From NCBI GenBank assembly GCA_013043915.1, contig JABEVH010000212.1:1-11763 (forward strand): 11,763 bases of DNA, in the 5' to 3' direction. This document shows positions 1-6,603 of this stretch, piece by piece. Within the stretch, counting starts at the first letter, position 1. Every line of letters begins with the position of its first letter. The notes beneath the pieces were generated by a model. It was not told the DNA's origin. It searched no databases and saw only the letters and a program-made list of their open reading frames with translations. The stretch is from Pseudomonadales bacterium. GTDB lineage: Bacteria > Pseudomonadota > Gammaproteobacteria > Pseudomonadales > Moraxellaceae. The position numbers and the translations under genes are program-made.

Positions 1-370
1 CCGATAAATTGCCTGTATCGTTGATCGCATAGGCACGACTGCCCATAGCCACCTGCAAGTTGAACGCTATCGTCTCCGCCGCAAAATTGACCTGCAGCGT
101 ACCCGCCTGCAGTACCCCCACGGCTGAGCCATTGGTAGGCGAAGTACCCTGCCCCTCCAGGGCGAAGCTAACCATGCCCGGCTGTGCAGCCAAAGCATTC
201 AGGACACGGGCGGGGGTTTGTTGACCCAACACATAATGCACCGAATCGGTGTTGCTCAACGCAACCGAAGTGGCATGACCATCGACCGTCGGCGTACCGC
301 TGGTCCACCGCCCCCATTCCAGCGTTCCGTCCGTACCCTCATCAGCCACCGCCGTATTGGCAGCCACCCG
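1..370 (-). repeat. Start of a third, divergent repeat unit (residues ~815 onward, cut)
   Basis: From about residue 830 the protein shows LEWGRWTSGTPTV, then VHYVLGQQTP, GMVSFALEGQGTSPT and LQAGTLQVNFAAETIAFNLQV. These line up with AISYAELSNGSGTL, YRPYVVGVSG, GTVSYSLQGGTTPRL and LGFFNIDLNLGSLTLSPDLQL of unit 2. The W-G-R-W start differs from the earlier units. The unit continues past the left edge, so its barrel end and any Cys pair cannot be checked. Confidence 0.6.
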
Positions 371-2812
371 TTGCAAGGGGACCAACGCACCCTGAGCCAC
401 CCCTAGCATCCCCGTCTTGCCAGATACATCGCCATAAACACCAACTGCGCTTTGCGTTTCCGTGCCCGAGTTACCGTAGCTGGACGTATAAGCCACCGCC
501 ACGGGCGCCTGGGTAAGCGCTGCAACACCGGTCACCACACCACTACCAGGCACATCCAAGGTGTAAGCAGTCCCCATCTGCGAGCCACCTGCACCTGCAA
601 TAAATCCCCCAATATCCGCAGAACACGTGCCCTTGGAACACGCGCCACCGCTGACACCCAGTCCGTTCAACATAAAACTTCCTGTGCTTCCCAGACTGGC
701 TACCGACAAGTTGGAGGCATTGACTTGCAAGGTGGTTCCTGCGACGGTCAGCTGCAGATCAGGGCTGAGTGTCAAACTGCCTAGATTAAGGTCTATGTTG
801 AAAAAACCGAGGGTACCTGGCTGGTTACCGTTGAGACGTGGTGTCGTTCCCCCTTGCAAGCTATAGCTGACCGTACCCAGATTCACATCCGGCAACGTTC
901 CACTGACGCCCACCACGTAAGGACGGTAACTGCTATTGTTCAACGTGACCGCAGCCCCCGAAGGCGAAGATCCATTGACCGGCAAGGTGCCTGAACCGTT
1001 GCTTAACTCAGCATAACTGATAGCACCCAGGGTCGTCAGCGCGTTGTACTGCAAGGGTGTAGAGCCCAGGTTGTCTAACAAAGAAGCGGATGAACTTCCT
1101 ACGGTAGCGAGCGAAAGCAAAGCCCCCGCCGGTGGAACGGTGCTGGTAGACGAAGCACTGGCACTCGCAAAACTCCCCTGCAATCCTGAGAAAACATAAT
1201 TGCTCGTATCCCCGGAGAGCGCTGGCGTGCCACTCGGCATGACAAGACTGTAAATCGGTTGCGTGGAATTGCTCAGGGGCGTAGAGCTTGAAATGCTGAT
1301 CGGGCCACTTTGAGTTAATGCAGCCACACCCACAATATTCCCTGCTGTCGTGCTGATGTCATACGAAGTACCCAGCCGCGATCCGTTAGTTCCCGCAAAG
1401 AAGCCGCTGAGCGTCGTCGTGCAGGTCGTTCCGCAAATCCCTCCTAATGGTCCCGTCGTCGTTAAGCCGCTCAGAACAAATACTCCATTTTGCAACAGCG
1501 CAGGTACGCTGACATTATTGGCTTTCGCCTCGTAGCTACCCGTGACCCCCGTACTCCCCTGCCCTCCGGTCATCTGCAATTGCAGGTCTGCCGTTAACTG
1601 CAACTGGGTCAGGTCCAAGGTCAACGTAAACAGTTTAATGTTGCCAGAACTGGATACACCCGTTTCACTGTCGTAAAGACGGGACGGCGTGGCATCCGTC
1701 GGCATCGCCAATGAATAACTAACGGAACCGGCCTGAGCAGGTACCGGTCCTTCAATCCCAATAATGTAGGGCAGGTACTGTCCGTTGGCAGCACGGACAC
1801 CCCCTAGTTGACTGGAGCCCCCCGTCATTTCACCTAAGCTGATGGCATTCTGGTTGATGATTCCATTATAATTGAGCGGACTGAGCGTACCCGTATTATC
1901 TAGCAGCACCTGGGTAGGGGTAGCCACCGTCAGGAGGGCTCCGTTATGACTATCAAACGTCGCCGACAGATTCTGTTCTACATTATCGATATTTTTGTAG
2001 ACCACACTGTTTCCACCCCCGCCTCCCGTGGCGGTAAGATTAATCCCTGGCATAATCAGGTTGTAGCGAGGCGTGCCGTTGACAGAGTTTTGCAGTACGG
2101 GTAAAGGTTGAATCCCTAAAGGCAAACCAGCCACGCCCTCCCTGTCACCTAAAGCGACCACGCCAGGCAGCATTCCCGCATGATCGTCAGGCGCAGCCGC
2201 CTCAATGCTCGGCATATCATCGGTGGGCATGGGGCCTGCATCACGCTGTACTTCCGCAGACTGACCTGAAAGCAAGGTAATACTTCCCTCATCATTGGTT
2301 ACTGAGACACGACCTATCCCTGCAGCCACATGCAGAGCTTTGCCATCATAATCTGCGGTGTACTCTGACCCGCGTACGCGAAGCTCCGCAACGGGTGTTT
2401 TGACACGGTATATAGATTTTCTGCCCTGACCAATGGCTCCTGTGCTGGCACGCAGTCCTCCATGCACCAATTGAAACAACAAGGATGACCGGGCGTCCAA
2501 GGCATTTGAATAAGAATAAGCATCCACGCCCAGCACCGTGTGAGGCTGCAGCGCCATATAACCACCATCACTAAAGCGTATCTGTACCCAACCATCACGG
2601 GTAGTCACACGGTCGCCTTGAAGCAGAAGATCATTTTTTTGCACCTTGCGTACCTGACCATCAGGCGCGGCCACAATGACCTCCCCCTCAACAAAGTTGA
2701 TTCTCCCCACCGTCTCAGCACGTGCCTCGATAATGCCCCACCCCCCCAGAGCTACCGCCCACATAAACACATGGCTACGACGTCGCGATCGACTAAAGAG
2801 TGTCTTCAACAT
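1..2812 (-). CDS. FecR-domain secreted repeat protein (3' end beyond window)
   Basis: I translated this frame by hand: it is open for 937 codons from ATG at 2812 to the left edge, with no stop. The start has a good ribosome site (AAAAGGA, 8 nt spacing) and lies 18 nt after the upstream stop. Residues 1-32 look like a signal peptide: basic n-region with SRSRRR, hydrophobic core near 16-29, then ARA before the mature end. Residues about 34-190 resemble a FecR domain (GDRVTTRDGWVQIRFSDGG, later VAELRVRGSEY). No transmembrane anti-sigma layout follows. Instead there are two long tandem units (about 245-510 and 518-775) and the start of a third (from about 815), rich in Gly, Ser and Thr. Each full unit has a G-F-x-A-G...G-S-x-x-G-T segment followed by GVAALTQ, reminiscent of TbpB-like beta-barrel domains. 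The likely location is the cell surface or periplasm. Its position after a Slam-like gene suggests it could be that protein's cargo. The FecR call is firm, the TbpB-like call tentative, and the role unknown. Confidence 0.85.
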   Translation of the reverse strand, partial: MLKTLFSRSRRRSHVFMWAVALGGWGIIEARAETVGRINFVEGEVIVAAPDGQVRKVQKNDLLLQGDRVTTRDGWVQIRFSDGGYMALQPHTVLGVDAYSYSNALDARSSLLFQLVHGGLRASTGAIGQGRKSIYRVKTPVAELRVRGSEYTADYDGKALHVAAGIGRVSVTNDEGSITLLSGQSAEVQRDAGPMPTDDMPSIEAAAPDDHAGMLPGVVALGDREGVAGLPLGIQPLPVLQNSVNGTPRYNLIMPGINLTATGGGGGNSVVYKNIDNVEQNLSATFDSHNGALLTVATPTQVLLDNTGTLSPLNYNGIINQNAISLGEMTGGSSQLGGVRAANGQYLPYIIGIEGPVPAQAGSVSYSLAMPTDATPSRLYDSETGVSSSGNIKLFTLTLDLTQLQLTADLQLQMTGGQGSTGVTGSYEAKANNVSVPALLQNGVFVLSGLTTTGPLGGICGTTCTTTLSGFFAGTNGSRLGTSYDISTTAGNIVGVAALTQSGPISISSSTPLSNSTQPIYSLVMPSGTPALSGDTSNYVFSGLQGSFASASASSTSTVPPAGALLSLATVGSSSASLLDNLGSTPLQYNALTTLGAISYAELSNGSGTLPVNGSSPSGAAVTLNNSSYRPYVVGVSGTLPDVNLGTVSYSLQGGTTPRLNGNQPGTLGFFNIDLNLGSLTLSPDLQLTVAGTTLQVNASNLSVASLGSTGSFMLNGLGVSGGACSKGTCSADIGGFIAGAGGSQMGTAYTLDVPGSGVVTGVAALTQAPVAVAYTSSYGNSGTETQSAVGVYGDVSGKTGMLGVAQGALVPLQRVAANTAVADEGTDGTLEWGRWTSGTPTVDGHATSVALSNTDSVHYVLGQQTPARVLNALAAQPGMVSFALEGQGTSPTNGSAVGVLQAGTLQVNFAAETIAFNLQVAMGSRAYAINDTGNLS
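488..1261 (-). repeat. Repeat unit 2 of the FecR-domain protein (residues ~518-775)
   Basis: This is the second copy of the long unit, about 258 residues. It shares the same landmark order as unit 1 and has a Cys pair at the equivalent place (C725, C730). The segment near 649-690 (VSYSLQGGTTPRL, then FFNIDLNLGSLTLSPDLQL) reads as alternating beta strands. The G-F-x-A-G motif that follows is what suggests a TbpB-like small barrel. Boundaries are approximate to about 10 residues. Confidence 0.75.
1283..2080 (-). repeat. Repeat unit 1 of the FecR-domain protein (residues ~245-510)
   Basis: This protein-level repeat aligns by eye with unit 2. Matching landmarks are PRYNLIMPG with PIYSLVMPSG, GALLTVAT with GALLSLAT, LPYIIGIEG with RPYVVGVSG, GSVSYSLAM with GTVSYSLQG, LSGFFAGTNGSRLGTSYDI with IGGFIAGAGGSQMGTAYTL, and GVAALTQ in both. 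It holds a Cys pair (C460, C464). The units have diverged, so this is an old duplication rather than a recent DNA repeat. Confidence 0.75.
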
Positions 2813-2820
2813 TGATCATA

Positions 2821-2827
2821 TCCTTTT
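2821..2827 (-). promoter_or_regulatory. Ribosome binding site of the FecR-domain gene
   Basis: AAAAGGA on the minus strand lies 8 nt before ATG 2812. Another ATG a few bases upstream is out of frame and hits a stop within nine codons, so this site fixes the start of the long frame. Confidence 0.7.
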
Positions 2828-2830
2828 CGT

Positions 2831-4201
2831 TCACATGTCATAACGCAGATCCAGGCTGGATACTGCCCTGGAATACCTGTTGATCACGACGTTGGAGCTG
2901 TTATTCGTATAGGCATACGTTGGCCGCACAGAAAAACCATGGCCCAGGTTGTAAATCACACCGAACGAAGCATCCCACTGCAAATCCTGCCGCGTTGTCA
3001 TAAATACAGGATTTTGCGCATCATAATGCCTATGCTCAGCAACGTAGGAACTCGTGATGGCCAGCACGTCGGATAAGAACCATGTAAGGCCCATACGCCC
3101 TCCCCAGAACTGATCACCGTTGTATGAATTGCCTCCGCTCGAAGCGTATTCATGTCCTGCATCAGCTCCCACAAAAAATACCGGGGCCCCAGGGATCGAG
3201 GCCACTGCTGACCACGCTGCACCCAAGGTACGGCGATCGACATTAAAAGAGCTGTCGGTGGGATAATGCAGAATACTCTCCTGGAGATAAGCACTCGCTT
3301 CATTGGTATCAGAAAAACTGTACTGGTACTGGGCCATGCTGCCTTGCAGCGTTCTGAAAATCTGATTATTTAAATCATAGTCCTGCCGTTGCATCTTAAG
3401 GCTGAATTGCGAAACACCATGCTGGTAGGCGCCTCCCAGGTTCATATCGTCATAGCGGTAATTTAAGGTGCTGTGTTTGAGGTAGTCCCGGTCAGCCACA
3501 TCAGCATCTGCCAGCCATGTCCAGGCTGGACCCCAGCGGTAATGCCCGGAGATGCCGGCCATGCTCTGGACAAAGCCACTTTCCTGCCGTTGTCCTGCCG
3601 AGGATAAGGGCAATAAGGTGTTATCAAACAGGGGTATGGCAATCTGGGTATCGTGCGTCGCTAAATTTGCATTGGTGTCATAGCCACTACCCATCGCGAC
3701 ATAGCCCTCCACCCCCCTTTGATGCTGTTTCTGCACCGTATCCAGATCACCTAAGTAGGTGGTCACCATCTGCGCTACGGCAGGAGGGGGAGCCGACTGC
3801 CGAATGATCATCAACTCATGCCGAGCACTCCCTTTCTCGCCCAGAGCAAGGTGTGTGCGTGCCATCTGAACACGGCAGGGACCATTGCGAGGATCCTCCG
3901 CCAAACACCGTTCAAAAGCAAAAGCCGCTTCAGAGGAATGACCACTTTCCAACGCAGCCAGACCTAGGAGATAGTCATAATCAAGTTGACCTGCACGCTC
4001 ATCCTCAAGGGGTTGCAGCACTTCATACGCTGCCTTGGCTTGATGGCCCAGCAACAGTTGATCCGCTTTATTGAGAACCGGGTCCTGATCCGCATAAACA
4101 TCCATACAAAACCCTGCGGCACTGAGCCCCCAAATCATAGCCCACCACCAACGGCGACGGACTCCTACCATGACGTGTTGAATCAACCGAACTAGGTGCA
4201 C
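2831..4201 (-). CDS. TPR and beta-barrel outer-membrane protein, Slam/DUF560-like
   Basis: This is a 456-residue predicted outer-membrane protein. The GTG start is preceded by AAGGA with 6 nt spacing; the next in-frame ATG (residue 11) has no comparable site. Residues about 12-37 form the basic and hydrophobic part of a signal peptide ending near VYA. Residues about 40-135 are helical, with TPR-like spacing (ADQLLLGHQAKAAYEVL, then LLGLAALESGHSSEAAFAFE, then VQMARTHLALGEKGSARHEL). From about residue 163 to the end the sequence alternates in amphipathic strands rich in Tyr, Trp and Asn, ending in LDLRYDM, as expected of a C-terminal barrel. The segment GSGYDTNANL at 171-180 resembles the G-Y-D-(S/T)-N-x-N strand typical of Slam/DUF560 (type XI secretion) proteins. 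That family moves lipoproteins or soluble proteins across the outer membrane. The downstream FecR-repeat protein is the obvious partner candidate. A generic TPR-barrel porin is the alternative. Confidence 0.75.
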   Translation of the reverse strand: MHLVRLIQHVMVGVRRRWWWAMIWGLSAAGFCMDVYADQDPVLNKADQLLLGHQAKAAYEVLQPLEDERAGQLDYDYLLGLAALESGHSSEAAFAFERCLAEDPRNGPCRVQMARTHLALGEKGSARHELMIIRQSAPPPAVAQMVTTYLGDLDTVQKQHQRGVEGYVAMGSGYDTNANLATHDTQIAIPLFDNTLLPLSSAGQRQESGFVQSMAGISGHYRWGPAWTWLADADVADRDYLKHSTLNYRYDDMNLGGAYQHGVSQFSLKMQRQDYDLNNQIFRTLQGSMAQYQYSFSDTNEASAYLQESILHYPTDSSFNVDRRTLGAAWSAVASIPGAPVFFVGADAGHEYASSGGNSYNGDQFWGGRMGLTWFLSDVLAITSSYVAEHRHYDAQNPVFMTTRQDLQWDASFGVIYNLGHGFSVRPTYAYTNNSSNVVINRYSRAVSSLDLRYDM

Positions 4202-4207
4202 AAAGAT

Positions 4208-4212
4208 TCCTT
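4208..4212 (-). promoter_or_regulatory. Ribosome binding site selecting a GTG start
   Basis: AAGGA on the minus strand sits 6 nt before GTG 4201 and overlaps the second of two adjacent TAA codons that end the upstream TolC-like gene. It supports the GTG over the ATG ten codons further in. Confidence 0.65.
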
Positions 4213-4213
4213 A

Positions 4214-5743
4214 TTATTCATACGTAGAGGCCGACACCAAATCAATATTGCCCAAACTTGCAGCCAGTTGCAGCTTAGATGTATACCAATCGGTCTGCGC
4301 CTCAACATGTTGTTCCTCAGCTTTGGCTAGAGCCTGTTGCGTGTTCAGCAGTTCAAGGATATTGGCCATACCCGACTTATAACGGGTTTGCATGACGATG
4401 AACGCCTGTTGCGCTGCGTCTAAGGCATCGCGGGTGATGTCCAGATTCTGTCCGTTTGCCAACAGGTCTTGATAGTTGGTCCAGATAGCGGTGGCTACCT
4501 GATGCTCGGCATCATGCATGGCTTCACGCTGTGAATCCGCCTGTGCTTGTGCCTGCCTGACCTTGTAGCCACGAGCCTGCCCTTCGAACAAGGGAACGTC
4601 CAATTTGATACCCAAGTAGTTGTCACGGGTTACCGCAGGAAGCTCAGGCGACCCCAACTGAACGCTCGTAGGTTGATTGTTGCGACTGGATTCAGCCACC
4701 AGACTCAGGGTAGGAAGGCCCTCAGACTGAATGGAACGTACCTTAGCCTGTGCCGACTCCCATTGCGCTTGTGCCTCTAATACCGTGGGATGCTGACGCT
4801 CAGCCTCCTCAATCAATTCATGAATAGAGGTTATAAACTTGGGTGCCATCGGATTTTCATCACTGATGTTTGGCATCGTAATCAAGATATCCGGGGCCAA
4901 CCCCATATCGACCGCCAGTGATCCCAAGGCCGAACGGTAAGTTGCCTCCGCCTTGACCCGGTTGTATTCCGCCATGGTATAGGCCGTTTTGGACTGCAAC
5001 ATATCCGTTACGTTCGCCGCTCCCCCTTCCATACGCAGACTTGCCGCCATAAAACTATCGTGGGCATCATTTTCTACCCGCTGCATCGCTTGCACACGCG
5101 ACAAACCGGACACCGCCGCATAATAATCTTTGGCGGCATTGATGTAGGCAGTCTGCAACGCCACATTTTGGCTGGCCTGCGCTGCTGCCAATAATTTTTC
5201 GGCACTTTCTAAATTGGCTGACCGACCACCGAAATCAAAAAGCACCCAATTCAGCGACAGTGTTTGCGTACCCACATGTTCATTGTGAGGCGAATCCAGG
5301 GAAGGTTGGTTGATAATCTGGCTACCAATATGCTCACCGATATACTGAACTGACCCGTTAAGGGTGGGCAAATAAGCGGCCTTGGCGACACCCACGGCTT
5401 CGGCACTGGCTTTGACATCGGCCCAGGCGCCCTTCGTTTTCGGATTGCTGCACAAGGCTCGTTCAACCGCTTCAAACAAGCCCAACGGCACGGACAGCGG
5501 CCGCTCAGGACACACGCCATCAACAGAGCCTCCACTGATCATCGGCTGGGCAGGTGATGCAGAAACAGACTCCATGACATGCCAAGGATCATCAGAGCCC
5601 AGTGACCAGCCATGACCGACAATCCCCATGCCCAGCAGCAAGACACTCACCACACCCCAAGGTATGCCACCCTTAACGCTGCCGTTCACACCTCTGCACA
5701 CCTCATGCACAACCCACGATCTTATCCAATCTTTCGTAAACAT
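4214..5743 (-). CDS. TolC-family outer-membrane channel protein
   Basis: This is the outer-membrane and periplasmic tunnel component of a tripartite exporter. From ATG 5743 it is 509 residues, a usual length for TolC-like proteins. I chose this start because GAGGTG lies 8 nt upstream. The frame opens further, to a TTG at 5806 inside the previous gene, but that start has no advantage. A hydrophobic stretch at about 27-42 acts as signal sequence after an unusually long n-region. The two internal OEP repeats are clear: barrel-strand motifs LNWVLFDFGG (164-173) and LDVPLFEGQA (381-390), each followed by long Ala/Gln-rich helices, and the ending RYKSGMANILELLNTQQAL (454-472). Cys 78 and Cys 98 flank the N-terminal segment before PKTKGAWADV; a similar arrangement occurs, as far as I recall, in type I secretion TolC homologues. 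It follows the periplasmic adaptor gene by 44 nt, so the two probably dock. It ends in two adjacent TAA codons. Confidence 0.93.
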   Translation of the reverse strand: MFTKDWIRSWVVHEVCRGVNGSVKGGIPWGVVSVLLLGMGIVGHGWSLGSDDPWHVMESVSASPAQPMISGGSVDGVCPERPLSVPLGLFEAVERALCSNPKTKGAWADVKASAEAVGVAKAAYLPTLNGSVQYIGEHIGSQIINQPSLDSPHNEHVGTQTLSLNWVLFDFGGRSANLESAEKLLAAAQASQNVALQTAYINAAKDYYAAVSGLSRVQAMQRVENDAHDSFMAASLRMEGGAANVTDMLQSKTAYTMAEYNRVKAEATYRSALGSLAVDMGLAPDILITMPNISDENPMAPKFITSIHELIEEAERQHPTVLEAQAQWESAQAKVRSIQSEGLPTLSLVAESSRNNQPTSVQLGSPELPAVTRDNYLGIKLDVPLFEGQARGYKVRQAQAQADSQREAMHDAEHQVATAIWTNYQDLLANGQNLDITRDALDAAQQAFIVMQTRYKSGMANILELLNTQQALAKAEEQHVEAQTDWYTSKLQLAASLGNIDLVSASTYE

Positions 5744-5751
5744 CCCCAATA

Positions 5752-5757
5752 CACCTC
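5752..5757 (-). promoter_or_regulatory. Ribosome binding site that sets the TolC-like start
   Basis: GAGGTG on the minus strand lies 8 nt before ATG 5743. It favours a start that does not overlap the upstream gene over the TTG at 5806, which would add 21 residues ahead of an already long signal-peptide n-region. Confidence 0.6.
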
Positions 5758-5787
5758 GTGGAACATCGCCACGGCTAAAGATCTGCA

Positions 5788-6603
5788 CTAAAGCTGCATC
5801 TTGCAACGTATGCCCGCAGGAATACGGTTGCCTGGGTTATTGAGAAACAACAGAACACCGAATGTGCCACTGCTAGCATCAACGATATGATCCACATGGG
5901 CGATGACACCCCGTATATTACCGTCCTGTAGCGGAATTTCCGGAATCAGGGTCACCTTGTTGCCTCGCTTAACTTTGCCATACATCGATACCGGCAAAAT
6001 AGCTTCGACCCGTAACGTACTGACCTGAGCCAGTTTTAATATCGATTTTTTGGCTTCATTGCCCCCCACATACTCACCCGGGTACATGTATTGATCCACC
6101 ACCACCCCGGCAAAGGGGCTGCGTAAGGTACGCCTATCCAACGTACTCTGCGCCTGCTTCCATTCCAATTCGGCAAGATGCTGATTTTCTAAGGCCACCT
6201 TGGCGTCTCCTTCTGCAACCCGCAAATCCTGTTCAGCGTCTTCCTTTTCCTGTGCCGATACGTAGGATCCCTGCCCATACAGCTTTTGTGCACGGTCAAA
6301 TTTTTTGTGCAGCATCTCAACTTTGGACTGACTGGCCTCCACTTGGCCCACCATTTCGGCCTTGTAACGAGCTACATCGACATTGGCCTGCTCAACCCCT
6401 GAATCCAGCGTCGCCAGTACCTGCCCTGCTTTAACCACATCACCGCGTTTTACCGGCACCGTCTGCAAGAGACCGGTCACGGGGCTGCGCACCTCGACAA
6501 TCTGGCTTGCATCGATCATGCACTCAAAGGGTGATGCATCAACGCCACGCACGACAAGTACCAGCAAAATTCCGTATCCGATTTTAGTTTTCAACCAACC
6601 CAT
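5788..6603 (-). CDS. Short periplasmic adaptor protein (HlyD/RND MFP-like)
   Basis: This is a 271-residue periplasmic membrane-fusion-type adaptor, predicted to bridge an inner-membrane component and the TolC-like protein encoded next. Residues 1-24 are a signal peptide (hydrophobic YGILLVLVV, then GVDAS). The lipoyl-type half-motifs are plain: VEVRSPVTGLLQTVPVKRGD (37-54) with AGQVLATLD, and the returning half LRSPFAGVVVDQYMYPGEYV (160-179). Between them, about 70-155, is a helical hairpin rich in Glu, Ala and Gln. A beta-barrel-like portion follows (LRVEAILPVSMYGKVKRGNKV). It is shorter than most RND adaptors and lacks a clear membrane-proximal domain. Cys 28 and Cys 267 sit near the two ends of the mature chain. 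ATG 6603 overlaps the SecA-like stop by one base (TGATG), with AAAGG upstream; a GTG one codon earlier is also possible. Coupled translation is likely. Confidence 0.9.
   Translation of the reverse strand: MGWLKTKIGYGILLVLVVRGVDASPFECMIDASQIVEVRSPVTGLLQTVPVKRGDVVKAGQVLATLDSGVEQANVDVARYKAEMVGQVEASQSKVEMLHKKFDRAQKLYGQGSYVSAQEKEDAEQDLRVAEGDAKVALENQHLAELEWKQAQSTLDRRTLRSPFAGVVVDQYMYPGEYVGGNEAKKSILKLAQVSTLRVEAILPVSMYGKVKRGNKVTLIPEIPLQDGNIRGVIAHVDHIVDASSGTFGVLLFLNNPGNRIPAGIRCKMQL

Noticed and set aside
184..866. Several overlapping plus-strand frames of 60-110 residues
   Set aside because: All are opposite the FecR-domain reading frame, which is continuous and shows protein repeats. The plus-strand translations are Pro-, His- and Arg-rich shadows.
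2314..2598. 94-residue minus-strand frame
   Set aside because: It sits in another frame of the same strand within the FecR domain. The correct frame there carries the conserved domain and is open for 937 codons.
2813..2830. Terminator or promoter between the barrel gene and the FecR-domain gene
   Set aside because: The gap is 18 nt and is occupied by the ribosome site. There is no stem followed by a T run and no room for a promoter outside coding sequence.
5757..5773. Inverted repeat CGTGG / CCACG next to the TolC-like ribosome site
   Set aside because: A stem of only five base pairs with a seven-base loop is expected by chance. It touches the ribosome site, so control is conceivable, but nothing else supports it.
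5744..5806. TTG start for the TolC-like protein at 5806
   Set aside because: It would overlap the adaptor gene and place about 48 residues before the hydrophobic signal core. ATG 5743 has a clear GAGGTG site at the right distance.
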